64,000 nt of DNA from Bimastos eiseni (taxonomy: Eukaryota; Annelida; Clitellata; Crassiclitellata; Lumbricidae): contig OY365807.1 in the NCBI GenBank assembly GCA_959347315.1, positions 33,353,660-33,417,659 on the forward strand, written 5' to 3'. Positions within the stretch are counted from its first letter, which is position 1; every line of letters starts with the position of its first letter. The position numbers and the translations under genes were made by a program. This document shows, one piece after another, positions 35,501 to 43,907 of the stretch. The notes under the pieces are model-generated. The model did no database searches, was not told where the DNA came from, and saw only the letters and a program-made list of their open reading frames with translations.

Positions 35501-38500
35501 CAATGTCATAAGAAATTCTCTAATGTCAATCATGCAACTTGAATACACTTCAATCAGGATACCAAAGTTATTCCAATTTTTTTTACCTTGTGCTGTCAAT
35601 TCGTGAACTCTAGCGATTGTCATGATAAATCTTCTCCATTTCCTTCTTTCCGAAGTCGCGTCCTCTAGTTCCACCAGGTTCATTCCAGTTTTTCGTGTAT
35701 CTCATCCATCCTATTACAACTTGCAAGCATTAAATCAAGTAAATTTTTTGTGCATACTAAGGTTTATTGATAAATTGTCACTTAATTAATATATGATTAA
35801 TTTGAGTAATAATAGCAACAATGATTTGGTAAGCTGTTCACCAGCTCTGCCTTATATCTGGTTTCTCTGGTTACCGAACTTGGACCTGAACTGGACATAG
35901 ATCTCAGGATTATTCCTCTAATTGAATGCAGGGCTCATGAATAGACTGGTACTTTGCGCTTAGCAAAGTACCAGTCTATTCAATTCCATAGTTGCATTCT
36001 TGTTTTCCTCGAGGTCTTGGTCTAGAGTGCATTCAAGTTCGTTTTTAAAGGGCTTGGTCTTGAGACCAAAAGTGGATCTAGTCATTAGGTTCAGAGTCTT
36101 GGCCTTGATCCTGGTCTCATCGTTCAAAGTCTAGGTCTTGTCAAACAAACAGCAGGACTCGACTGCCGATATGGACAGTGATTGTTAATCACGCTCTTCA
36201 TGGATGGAGCAGTTACAAACTATTGAATGACTATCACGAAAATGACCAGGCCTGTTTACGTCATATGAGTATGGCAGATATCCACAAAAGGATACGATTC
36301 TTGTTGGTCATGAAATACTATTGGCAGCAGCAATAGTTATGCTGTATATGGAAGCCCTGCCAAGACGCTTCAGAAACCAGATGATCTGCTAAACAATCGA
36401 AGGATTTTACAAAAGACTGCAATAGTTGGTTAGTTCACTTTCAGATGAAATATGCTGATTGGAAAGTGTACAGTGGTTTCTGAATTGTTTGTCTTACAGG
36501 ACTGGTTCCATTAAGGCATTTTTATCTTAAGACCACTGAAGAAATTATTAGACTGTATATCTGTCGTCAGCTGCCTTTAAGACTGACTTGTTTCTCGGTT
36601 TGCATGTTGGTTTGTTTTCTGCACAGAATTTGTGAATTTTTTAATTTTAAAAATGTCACTCTAATTTAGGTGGTTGCTGTGGCAGCCTTGACTACACAAG
36701 TTCTTGGTTTTCTTGGATTAATTGGCATTGGCATGAATGCCATCACGACTACAGTTACTACTGTGGGCATAGGTATCGGAGCGAAGTTCATCGTTCATTT
36801 ATTAGTGGTAATTACAATTTACACTGACATTCTCTGGTTAATGAACAACTGCTATTGTATCAAATTATAGGGATGATTTTCTTCTTTTTAAGATATTCTG
36901 ATATTCTCTTAAATTATGAAATATTTAGTGATGTACAGCAGCATGGCACCTGTGTATCTACATAGATGGCAGAGCATGACTGATATCTGGTTGCCTGTTT
37001 GCTGTATAAGAGAGAGTTACCAAATTAAGAATCTAAAATCTCATTCATTCTGCAACTGGAAGCCAATGCAGCATTTTCTCATTTGTTCAGAAATAATATT
37101 ATGCGAACATTTTGGTGCATTTGCTGCAACTTGAGCCATAAGAATGCACTCATTTAGCACCCTTACAGAAGGGTTGCCAACATATTTTGCATGAGTTGAA
37201 AAGTTGACTCCTTTGTACATTTATGCTAATTAAACCTTTTACATTAGGTTGACTTATTTAAATAATAATGTGATATATATTACCCTCAAACGATTCATCT
37301 GATTTATACTACATGTATATTCTTGTAATGTGGTGAAGAGTTCAGTATATTTGTACCATCTGTCAAATATACAGATAATTCTTATGTCTTGTGTGACCTT
37401 TTATGGAACATGAATACATTTATTTATTCATGTGCAATTATTTAAATCTTAACTCTAATTCTGGTTTATAATCACAAAACAAATGATAGAATGGTTGACA
37501 ATGATGCATTTCCTCAGTATTTTGAGAGTTACCAGTCTGTGTTTCTCAAACATATAACATTACTTTTAGGGTCTCTTCATACATCATTCTCCCTCCACAG
37601 TGCCTCTTTCTACTCCTGGAGTTTTTGCACTAGGAGTGCTACTAAATGGTCACTGCCCTTTAACAGCTCTATATAAATTGATGAATAAAAAAGAATAGCT
37701 AGTAGTGATGAACAAAGCCATTACTGTCCCACCTCATTGGAAGAAACTCCTGCCACTATTATGACGAATTCCTGGTCCATCGTAGGAACCAGCCAAAACC
37801 TTGTCTATTGCTATCTCTCCTCAGGTCTTTCGCTCCAAACTGAAAACACTCCTTTCTCACAAATCCTATCCTGATTACTTCTATTCCCCTAACTCCAACA
37901 CCATTTCAACTCAAAACACAATCTATTATCTTAGTCTTCTGACTGTCTGCCAGCCTTGCCCTCTGGATCTTGACCCCTGCCTATTGAATTTGTTTTGATT
38001 ATGTGCCTGTGAATAGGCTGGTTCCCACGACTTCGCTTTTGTGTGTAGGCCTACTGTATAAATTTTGAGTTAACAGTTTTGAATACGAAGTATAAAGAAT
38101 CAATAAATAGACCATGGAATTTCTGGGAGGGACTGGATAACCTGAGTAAATGCAAAATGATCACTAATTGTCATTTTCTCGCAGTTTTTTATTGCTTGCT
38201 AAACTTTGACATGTTTCAATTATTTGTTTCCAGAAATTTCTCATGCTTTTGGGAAGTCAAAATCATCGGATGGTCATGGCCATGGAAAACTCGATTAGTT
38301 CCATAGTCCACGGATCCATGATAGCAATCATTGGAAGTATTGGATTTGTCAGTTTAGAATTCGATTTCATCACCAAGTGAGCTTTGTAATCTTGGGCAAA
38401 TTAGCATAAAAGATTTAGTGTAAATTATATAAGCAATTTATTGTATTCTCACAAACCTGTGTTACAGTAATTTAGCCAATCTGTCTGAAAGTACATTAAT

Positions 38501-41500
38501 TCTAGAAAATTATCTTTTCAGGCAAGAGCATGCATTTTGCAGGCTGATAGCACACTTTTAACACTGAACATTTTCATTAAAGGCCTATAGCAGCAACTCT
38601 AGCTATGAAATCATTAATGGCAGTATGGTTAGTCAATGCTTCATGTGATGACTTACCAATGGAGAGGTCTGTGGGTCTGATTATGGCTAAATTATGTATC
38701 GTGGTTTCTGCTTCTGTTCCGCCTGCATCCTCTAGTGAACTTCATGATTAGTTAGTACATTAGATGTAACTGTGACAGAGGTAATCGCTGTACTACACCT
38801 CTATGTGGTGGCAATTGAAGTTTATTCGTTATGTCACAATACCTTTGTGGTTTGTTTCTGCTGTATGGATTTTATTGGCATCTTTAGAGATTACAAAATA
38901 TTGTGTTTTCAAGAATATTCCAATCTTTGGGCTGTAAGTTTATAGATACTGAAAAATCTAATGATTCTCTAAGCATCACTGTAATAATACCAAAGCGTAA
39001 ATCAGAACTGCCTGACATATTAGTCAATTCCACTACAGTTCAAAAAAGACTTGAGTTCCAGCGTAATAGGGTAGCAGTGCCAAAGTCATCTTAAAATTTC
39101 AGCTGTTTATATAGTTCTGTAAAAATTCAGTTCACTGCATAAATAATTTCCTAGTCATACAGGTGCTACCTAACCAACCCATGTGCTGTTTATACCAATA
39201 ACTTTCACCATACTCCATGAGTATGACCCAATCCAGAGCTACTCATACTCATACAGTTTTCAATGATACTGCCCCTCTTGAAAATTTCTCATTAGGCCTA
39301 CCAATTTTAAAACTGAAAGACACTAGAAATTACACTTATATATTTTTCCTCTTCTCCATGTTTTCCTTATTGCTTCTACTGCAAAATACATTGACAACCT
39401 GCATAACCTGTTGATACTATCTACTTAACCGACCTGTATCAAAAACGGGCCACTCAAACTTTTCTTATTGAGTGTCAGTAACTCACAGCGAGTAAGAGTT
39501 TTTCATAACCTAGCTGTTTAGCACAAGAGAAATGGGATCACTTTTACAATCAAAGTCTAAGAGTTGAATTTTTGGATGTCATTGTCTTTGTAGTGTTACT
39601 TTTTATTAGACCTAAGTACAATAGCTAAGTTTGGTCTGTGCAGTAAGTGACTTTCCTCTGTTATCACAGGTATATCTTCATCGTTATTGTGGCCTTTATA
39701 TTGTTTGGTGTTTTTGATGGTTTGGTCGTTCTACCTGTCTTCTTATCTCTGATTGGACCTCCAGCAAAGGTGTGTTTAAGTGCTTGCATTACCCTAATTT
39801 CAGATAATTTCATCCAGTCATAAGTCACATAACAAACGATTTGTATGATTTTATAGAGAACTGTGCAATACACATCCATTGTAGCATTTGACTCGATTGT
39901 TACTTGTTTGTTGCGAGTTATTTTGAGCTCTAGTAATTCTTGTGAGTGGAACATGGAAGATGTGCTGATCTCTTTCTCTTAGGCCTGTAGTCAACAAAGG
40001 GTGACTTGCCAAGTCATGGACACAGGGTTTAGTTATATGTCAGAGGACTTGCAATTTATTTCCTGTCCACCAAGTACAAGTATGGGAGGGGAGATGGCGG
40101 AATGGCAACACGAAGACATGAAGATCAGAAGCACTAGCCCCATATGGTTGACTCATCCTTCCATTCGCTAGATGGCATTTGTAAGATGCGCCGTAGCATA
40201 TATGGCGCCGTGCAGGCTGTCATACAGTTAAATATCACTCCTGTCAAACCTCTTATCATCCATTACTGCTTTATCATGTAATCATACTATGGTTTGTCAA
40301 TGTGTATTGAATAAACGAAAAGATATTATTATTATCATAGTCATTGCTTTATGGCTGATAAAACACAATGTCCATGTCCAATGCAGAGTGCAATCAAAAG
40401 TTGGACTCGACCAGTAAGCTCAAATGACCATTACCTACACATTAAAAAGCATGAATCAAGACAATATTTAGATGCACGATAAAACAAATATGAGCTATGG
40501 AGAGCAAATTTGTAAACCTAATAGATTGCTTTAGGGTCAACCTACTGTTAATTTGAATAATCTTAATATTAGATAACCTTATTAAAATTTCAGAGGGTGC
40601 AACTATAATGATTAGATACTGATTGTGTATTGTCTTAAGGCTATTATTTATCTTTGTACAGATAGATGCAGTATCTGATCATGAGAACCAGGTTCCAACT
40701 GTGTCCCTAAAGATACCCCACAGGAAAATTTCATCTGAACAGAACAAGAACTGGCCGCTTTCTGTTTTTGCAACTTTAACGGATTCAAACACAAAGTTTG
40801 TCTTTGTAAATTCTGTGACCAAGTCTACAGAAATCTCTTCAGATATGACGTTTGAGATGTCTGTGTTTTTCAACCATGGAACACCACAAACGTCAAACAG
40901 TGAAACTATCAAAGATCAACCTCTGACTCCCAACAACACAGAGGTAGAAATTAAATACAGGTTTGCCGCAATTGATTAGCACAATCTGTTTTAATTAAAA
41001 GTTTCTTATCATCCAGGCATTGCAGAACAAATTAAAGGATGAAAAGCATTTGTTTTAGAAGATCTGATAAAAAGAATTATCCTTTATTTATGAGCTTAAA
41101 TTCTATGTGGGATTAACTTATCTGCAGCCTGTAGATTGATAGGAAGCAAGGACACACTTGAGACACCCACACAGGTAGGTTTGGCTTCTCTGCAGCCCAT
41201 AGGTTGATAGGAATCAAGGCCAGGGGTAGGGCACTTGAGACACCCACACATGCAGAGGCCACTGTCTCATGCCAGATCAGGGATAGATATAAACAGACAG
41301 GGATGAACATAAACAGTGACAGACAGAAATAGACAAAGGTAGTTGCCCGAGTAAACAAGTACTATGTTTGATGCTTACTATATCAGTGATCAAGCCTGTG
41401 GCCGGGTCATCTAACTTTAAACACCGTTCTTAATCATGTAAAGCAGGGGTGTAAGCCATTTCTGGCCCACCGACGATATATTTCTGGCCCACAGAGCCTT

Positions 41501-43318
41501 GTCTAAAGACAACACAATTGAGAATAAAAGACAGGCTGGAGGATTTTGATTGGATGACAGATTGGAGGATTTGTGATTCAATGCCTGAATTTGTCATTTT
41601 AAGTCTTTGAGTTTTCAGTGATGTCCTAATTGATAATATGCCTCAGATATCTATGCTTCTTACCAGCTCTTCTACACCTGTTTCTGTCAAATATAAATAG
41701 GATTGTGAAAGTTCTTAGATTCAATGTGGTACATAATATGTTTAAAACTATTTAAAATTTCATTTTCAAAGTCAAGCTTCAGCGTCAATTCAGTAATATG
41801 TCTTTCAACCACAGATCCAAACATCATACTTTTAATTCATAAAAACCAATTAATGGCTTATATGTGAAATCTGAAAACGATTTGCAGGTGTGTTTGTTTC
41901 TTCTGAATTATTCTTAAATAAATCTTTCATGTATGCAGTTTTCAGATGTGAATTACTCTGAGAATCAGATCAGGGAAACGATAGCAACCACAAAGGTTGA
42001 AGTTCACACACATACAAAAGGTATCTGCAGCAACACTTCATTAGCAAGACTTTCCACATAACCAGACTTCATATAATTGCTTACAGAATAAATTTTAATG
42101 TAATGTAATGAAGCATTTATATTTAAGAGTTGTTGCTTACAGAATAAATTTTATATTTAAGAGATGTTGCTTACAGAATAAATTTTATATTTAAGAGATG
42201 TTGCTTACAGAATAAATTTTAAGAGATGGTTCTGCTTAACTTAGAACAAGAATATTTGGAAAAGTTATGTTGCCAAATGATGGTGCATATGGGACAGGAA
42301 ATGGTGATCTCTTACTACCCTGGCTTCACTTCCTACTTTCATTCACTAGGCCATTGTTGTTTAACCCTTCAACGGCAAGCGTGTACTAAAAGTGCCTGGG
42401 AAATCAATGCAGCTTGTCTTTAAAGTGTTAAGTTTACATTCAACTTTATACCGACTTCCTCATAACTGATCTGTTGGGGGATTGAACTTTACAATGACTA
42501 TGTCAGATTTTGGAAGGCATCTTTTACACATTTATTGCAAATAATATTCTATAACATTCTATAAAATTAAGGAAATTTGCTACTTTTCAAGAATAGTAAT
42601 GATTCACTAATGAACATACATTGTTGTAACATTTGCTCCCCTTATCGCTCGGGTTCAACTCAAGGTTCTCACATTAAATAAGCGGTTGCATACTGGATAA
42701 GCTCAGAATTATCTGTGATCTCGTCCGCCTGCCGTCTTCTGCCACTTCTCTTCACTAGCATCATCTCATGTCCTGCTAGTGAGGACTGCTATGGCTAAAC
42801 ATAAGCCTTTGCCATCATTGGCCTTGCATAACGGAACGAGCTCCCTCCTTTGAACCACTCCTCTTTACTCACTGGGTAGTCTAGTGATCTTGTTGTTGAC
42901 TCCAGACCACTTTCTTTTCTCACTGTCTCTTGCACGGGAACCATCTCTGATTGATGTGGACTGTGAGAGGGGCTATATAAATTCATAAATACAATATAAT
43001 AATTGAAACTGATGGTCACAATGAAAAAGTTCATTTGGTGGTATCACAACGGATTGTTTGTTGGGCCAACATTTGACAGACAGACCACCAACACATCATT
43101 CCAAACATAGTTTCTTGCAGTAAGCCTTAGTGCATATTTAATAGATTCACAGAATATGTACGATAATGATGCAATGCCTGAATTCAAGCCACATTAATTT
43201 AAGCTCTTTCATTCTTTCTTTAGACGAAGATGAATTCCCGGAATTCAAGAGCAAAAGACGGAAACTAATGACGATGTCTAATCCAGACTTTTCTGTGATT
43301 AGCAGGAAAACATTATAA
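11477..43318 (+). CDS. ptch: Patched-family Hedgehog receptor (12-TM, sterol-sensing domain)
   Basis: Patched binds Hedgehog and represses Smoothened by moving sterol across the membrane. Twenty-seven exons join with matching phases: 11477-11569 (inferred start), 12922-13102, 14556-14745, 14946-15018, 15275-15372, 16552-16669, 17740-17832, 18949-19070, 21761-21908, 22431-22577, 23297-23455, 23558-23653, 23877-24002, 27137-27261, 28604-28661, 29412-29585, 30487-30631, 31045-31190, 32185-32356, 32612-32700, 35172-35360, 36670-36807, 38234-38376, 39670-39769, 40662-40943, 41939-42020, 43224-43318; about 1193 residues (fly Ptc about 1286, human PTCH1 about 1447). Patched signatures: IITPLDCFWEGSKLLGP, PCLNPFDPECPVTAPN, LIIGG, LEAWQRRF in loop 1; AELVPRSS, GNSSSD, FYIYLSAWASNN in loop 2; NHRMVMAME and LVVLPVFLSLIGP near the end. 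TM1 is about residues 60-80; the sterol-sensing domain spans about 410-580. Odd: TM4 reads GLGASD, TM10 has Lys at the usual acidic site, the middle loop is only about 40 residues, and no PPxY is present. Confidence 0.94.
12330..12700 (+). repeat. Degenerate TGGA/TGAATGGA short-tandem array
   Basis: Repeated GGATGGATGAATGG-type tetranucleotide units in ptch intron 1. Open frames on the reverse strand (Ser/His/Pro-rich) result from the repeat. Confidence 0.85.
13137..13822. mobile_element. Non-autonomous TIR element, copy A
   Basis: Begins GCATAACCGGAAATCGCC and ends with TATTCGGTTTTGCC, sharing both ends and subterminal text (GAAGTATTCGCC, TATTCGGTTCGTACCCGGA) with copy B at 15799-16203. It starts 34 bp after the donor of ptch exon 2. 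About 280 bp longer than copy B in its middle. Confidence 0.7.
15535..15786 (+). mobile_element. tRNA-derived SINE (family 1), best-preserved copy
   Basis: RNA polymerase III boxes are intact: A-box TGGCACAGTGG (15542-15552) and B-box GGTTCGAGCC (15605-15614). A tRNA-unrelated body follows with GGGACCTTGAGCAAGTCCTT, then an AAATAAAT tail. It lies in the ptch intron after 15372, with its tail close to TIR element B. Confidence 0.9.
15799..16203. mobile_element. Non-autonomous TIR element, copy B (405 bp)
   Basis: Ends GGGCATAACC and GGTTATGCCC are exact inverted repeats, flanked by TA on both sides (15797-15798, 16204-16205), as in Tc1/mariner-type insertions. No coding capacity. Related to copy A at 13137-13822. 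It lies in a ptch intron. Confidence 0.8.
16880..17345 (+). repeat. Pyrimidine-rich minisatellite (about 24-bp unit)
   Basis: Unit close to CCTCTATTTTGCCCTCATCC, more than 15 degenerate copies. Proline/leucine/phenylalanine frames up to 190 codons in all three phases are repeat artefacts. The unit resembles the array at 9960-10265. It lies in a ptch intron (16670-17739). Confidence 0.9.
18424..18660 (+). mobile_element. tRNA-derived SINE (family 1)
   Basis: Contains ATGGTGGCCGATTGGTTAGA (A-box region), GGTTCAACCC (B-box, mutated), the AGCAAGTCCTTCGCGCA body and a TTACAGTTGTATAAATC tail. Same family as 15535-15786 and 3855-4045. It lies in a ptch intron. Confidence 0.85.
19090..19400 (+). repeat. 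TATG/TGTA-rich microsatellite region
   Basis: Long run of imperfect TATGTATG and TGTG units directly after ptch exon 8. Tyr/Val/Cys-rich open frames here are artefacts. Confidence 0.85.
19846..19870 (+). repeat. TGC trinucleotide repeat
   Basis: Eight uninterrupted TGC units in a ptch intron. Not in an exon of the model. Confidence 0.9.
20457..20465 (+). promoter_or_regulatory. Perfect match to the GLI/Ci consensus (TGGGTGGTC)
   Basis: TGGGTGGTC is the reverse complement of GACCACCCA, the known GLI/Ci site, in the ptch intron between 19070 and 21761. Patched is a conserved transcriptional target of Hedgehog signalling, so the location is suggestive. A given 9-mer is expected by chance about once per 130 kb of double-stranded sequence, so a single match is weak. 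Confidence 0.25.
20566..20665 (+). repeat. 25-bp tandem repeat, four units
   Basis: Unit CACTTATCTCCCCTCTGCTG followed by CTCTT, nearly identical in four consecutive copies, in a ptch intron. Confidence 0.9.
21497..21660 (+). repeat. 18-bp tandem repeat
   Basis: Unit CTCTGTGCATAGATTCAT, about eight degenerate copies, 100 bp upstream of ptch exon 9. Because 18 is a multiple of three it stays open and mimics a Ser/Cys/Ile-rich peptide. Confidence 0.85.
22080..22165 (+). mobile_element. CR1/L2-like LINE 3' terminus (5'-truncated)
   Basis: Carries the shared tail GGGAGCACCTCTGAATAGAT, a GAGGCGCTAAATCAAG block and a TTGATTGATTGATTG terminal repeat. Matching ends occur at 23220, 29335, 42985 and 57870. 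Confidence 0.6.
22815..23222 (+). mobile_element. CR1/L2-like LINE: end of reverse-transcriptase ORF and 3' tail
   Basis: The frame from 22822 reads FYWLPAPKCIRFKTLALM, then a WNSLP block, the C-terminal signature of CR1/L2-type LINE polyproteins. After the stop comes GTGGCGCTATATAAGTGCTC and an ATTAC microsatellite tail. 5'-truncated copy in a ptch intron, same strand as the host gene. Confidence 0.85.
23815..23886 (+). repeat. Perfect 36-bp tandem duplication copying a splice acceptor (ptch exon 13)
   Basis: Two identical 36-bp units (23815-23850, 23851-23886), each ending with GATAG and GAATTGTTTG: intron end, acceptor and first 10 coding bases. The second copy leads into the true exon at 23877. 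Using the first acceptor would insert 36 nt in frame but with a TGA. Confidence 0.95.
24745..24812 (+). repeat. AT then GT dinucleotide microsatellite
   Basis: Runs of TATATA followed by GTGTGTGTGT in a ptch intron. Confidence 0.9.
24830..26020. mobile_element. Unclassified repeat element with diverged internal modules
   Basis: The block differs in composition from flanking intron. The motif TTTCT(C/G)TG(A/G)TGGCCAGA recurs at 24944, 25109 and about 25311, spaced 165-200 bp, each followed by related text ending near GACTAGGCATC in the last two. It also holds a facing pair of YY1-like motifs (25485-25548). I found no terminal inverted repeats or transposase, so the boundaries are approximate. 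Confidence 0.45.
25485..25548. promoter_or_regulatory. Inverted pair of YY1-like motifs (16-bp palindromic arms)
   Basis: TTCCAAGATGGCGGCT at 25485-25500 and its exact reverse complement at 25533-25548, separated by 32 bp. CAAGATGGCGGC is the classical YY1 consensus, used for example in LINE-1 promoters. Both copies sit inside the unclassified repeat. Confidence 0.7.
27980..28353. mobile_element. Small TIR element with ACTCGAGTA / TACTCGA ends
   Basis: The left end has TTAGGACTCCAAAAGTTACT and a TACTCAAGTACTC block. The right end has GAGTACTCGACTCCAAAACT and GGCAGCCCTAA, giving a loose inverted repeat. Non-coding, in the intron before ptch exon 15. Duplication not resolved. Confidence 0.45.
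28900..29340 (+). mobile_element. CR1/L2-like LINE 3' end, decayed
   Basis: Decayed reading frame resembling the WNSLP segment (SWNALPL-like near 29165), then GAAGTGCCTCTAAGTAGGCT and CACTCTATGAATTATTAAAA, matching the shared LINE tail. It lies in a ptch intron, sense orientation. Confidence 0.65.
30363..30425. repeat. Perfect 13-bp hairpin at an orphan transposon end
   Basis: GGACATTACCCCC (30375-30387), loop AGGTA, GGGGGTAATGTCC (30393-30405), then a run of 12 G's and GAAATGTCC. The G-run plus AAATGTCC text is like the ends of the 1738-2452 element. It lies 60 bp upstream of ptch exon 17. Confidence 0.75.
31191..31232 (+). repeat. GTCAGT donor-like short tandem repeat at a ptch donor
   Basis: The donor of ptch exon 18 is the first unit of a GTCAGTTA/GTCA array: GTCAGT recurs about five times in 42 bp. 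The exon end (CGG at 31188-31190) is clear from homology and phase. Confidence 0.85.
31375..31705 (+). mobile_element. Jockey/RTE-type LINE ORF2 C-terminal remnant
   Basis: Encodes LRRKLGFFGHVMRSDG, then a basic GRKEGAQKKWMDEIHE segment; after a stop and frame slip it continues with ERKTWRGMIMTVARF. This is the well-known tail following the reverse transcriptase in many invertebrate LINEs. The same family lies reversed at 35550-35690. Confidence 0.85.
33485..35090. mobile_element. hAT-like non-autonomous transposon (1.6 kb)
   Basis: Starts CAGTGGCGTAGCGAGG and ends CCTCGCTACGCCACTG, exact 16-bp inverted termini. Flanks TTTTAATC (33477-33484) and TTTTAATG (35091-35098) agree at 7 of 8 bases, an 8-bp hAT-type duplication. 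A subterminal GGCGGCA block is also inverted. It fills much of the ptch intron between 32700 and 35172 and carries a nested element. Confidence 0.85.
33731..34121. mobile_element. Second hAT-like element nested inside the first
   Basis: Begins CAGTGCAGTCCTC and ends AGCCGACCCTG, with ATACACAT (33723-33730) and ATAGACAT (34122-34129) as a 7-of-8 duplication. It contains GGCGCCCTAAGCAG at left and CCCTAGGCGGC at right, a common signature of small hAT-like elements. 391 bp, non-coding. Confidence 0.65.
35550..35690 (-). mobile_element. LINE ORF2 C-terminal remnant (antisense)
   Basis: On the minus strand it reads LEDATSERRKWRRFIMTIAR, homologous to ERKTWRGMIMTVAR at 31375-31705. Short fragment in a ptch intron. 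Confidence 0.75.
35938..35982. repeat. Perfect 20-bp inverted repeat with 5-nt loop
   Basis: Left arm TGAATAGACTGGTACTTTGC (35938-35957), loop GCTTA, and an exact complementary right arm (35963-35982). The transcript of either strand could form a stable short hairpin. It lies in the ptch intron between exons 21 and 22, just upstream of a GTCTTGG-rich repeat. Confidence 0.9.
35995..36145 (+). repeat. GTCTTGG-rich degenerate repeat
   Basis: Recurrent GGTCTTGGTCT, GGTCTTGAGACC and CTTGGCCTTGATCCTGGTCT. The same word family occurs at 63205-63345 and 63905-64000, suggesting a dispersed element. Confidence 0.65.
36670..36807 (+). other. ptch: ptch exon 22: TM9/TM10 with Lys at the usual acidic site
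   Basis: Forty-six residues ending VGIGIGAKFIVHLLV. Human PTCH1 has a Glu in the matching G-x-G-V-E-F-x-V-H context; here the residue is Lys (codon AAG at 36784-36786). Fly Ptc also lacks an acid here, so the loss is not unique, but a basic residue inside TM10 is unusual. Confidence 0.85.
37690..38000 (+). mobile_element. CR1/L2-like LINE C-terminal fragment
   Basis: The frame at 37801 contains SPQVFRSKLKTLLSHKSYP, matching the common FKSKLKTHLF-type end of LINE polyproteins. Decayed copy in a ptch intron. Confidence 0.65.
40090..40340 (+). mobile_element. Dispersed SINE-like repeat (family 2)
   Basis: Shares with 47640-47945 a body containing CCATTCGCTAGATGGCATT, GTTAAATATCACTCCT, then AATAAAC and an ATT tail. 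The GATGGCGGAATGG start may be an A-box remnant. It lies in a ptch intron. Confidence 0.6.
41444..41680. mobile_element. hAT-like MITE candidate
   Basis: Begins CAGGGGTGTAAGCC and TTTCTGGCCCAC, ends AGCTCTTCTACACCTG: CAG...CTG inverted termini of the common hAT type. No clear 8-bp duplication, so confidence is limited. Confidence 0.45.
42077..42232 (+). repeat. 34-bp tandem array with acceptor-like sequence and AATAAA
   Basis: Unit TTGCTTACAGAATAAATTTT plus ATATTTAAGAGATG. Starts at 42077 (diverged), 42133, 42167 and 42201. Each unit has TTGCTTACAG followed by AATAAA (42087, 42143, 42177, 42211). It begins 57 bp after the donor of the penultimate ptch exon. Confidence 0.9.
42361..42431. mobile_element. 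Tiny TTAA-flanked piggyBac-like palindrome
   Basis: TTAA-CCCTTCAACGGCAAGC at left and GCTTGTCTTTAAAGTG-TTAA at right: 71 bp in all. The interior (GTGTACTAAAA) is the reverse of the copy at 45213-45284. Confidence 0.65.
42640..42990 (+). mobile_element. CR1/L2-like LINE 3' end, decayed
   Basis: Decayed coding tail (RNELP-like segment near 42835), then GTGGACTGTGAGAGGGGCTA and TATAAATTCATAAATAC, the shared LINE 3' terminus. It lies in the last ptch intron. Confidence 0.6.
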
Positions 43319-43457
43319 ACTGGGAAGTCCTATGCACTGTTATTTAGGTAAAGAGGCATTGAAAAGAAGTCAAGACTGCTAGTTGTACTAAATGAAATCA
43401 TATGATTAGGATGAGATCATTTGGTTTATAATCTGAACCATCTGCTGTATTTGAATG

Positions 43458-43463
43458 AATAAA
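43458..43463 (+). terminator. Candidate ptch poly(A) signal
   Basis: AATAAA, 140 bp after the ptch stop codon (43316-43318). Confidence 0.6.
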
Positions 43464-43743
43464 TTCTTCAGAAAATCTGAATTATGTGTATATAAATTAA
43501 CAATGAACCAAGTGTTAATTTCATGCAGAGTTCGAGTTTTATGAGTTGAATTGTATTGTTTCAAATATTCAGAGAAAGTTGCAGTTTCCACAATTTTAAG
43601 AATTTTTGGTTGTGCTTCAGTTTACACTATGAAGTAGTAACTAGTAAACACTAAAAGCAACAATATTTGTGTTGTAGTTAGATCAATTGTCGTTTTGTAA
43701 ATCACATAATCCAATTTTAAACTTTTTTAAATATCGGCTGATT

Positions 43744-43749
43744 TTTATT
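43744..43749 (-). terminator. Candidate tatdn1 poly(A) signal
   Basis: AATAAA on the minus strand, about 160 bp after the tatdn1 stop (43910-43908). Confidence 0.6.
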
Positions 43750-43907
43750 AGACTTGGACCCATTGTTTGTCTGAGTTTATGCCGAGTACTACCAACTCAG
43801 CTGAGTTTTGGTTCATCCCTAATGTAAAACAGACAACATAAAAATAGGATTTGTTGTTCTAAAAGGTTCCACAGTTGTGCTATGACTGCTCAGTAAAGGT
43901 CTGAATG

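Larger units (their letters stand above)
43319..43907. other. Convergent 3' intergenic region between ptch and tatdn1
   Basis: 589 bp separate the two stop codons. Poly(A) signals of opposite genes lie within it (43458 on plus, 43749 on minus), so both 3' UTRs end here, about 280 bp apart and without overlap if these signals are used. No other feature seen. Confidence 0.7.

Noticed and set aside
11477..43318. Patched-domain (PTCHD/PTR) or NPC1/Dispatched paralogue
   Set aside because: Patched-specific ectodomain blocks (PLDCFWEG, CLNPFDPECP, LEAWQR) are present and collinear along the whole gene.
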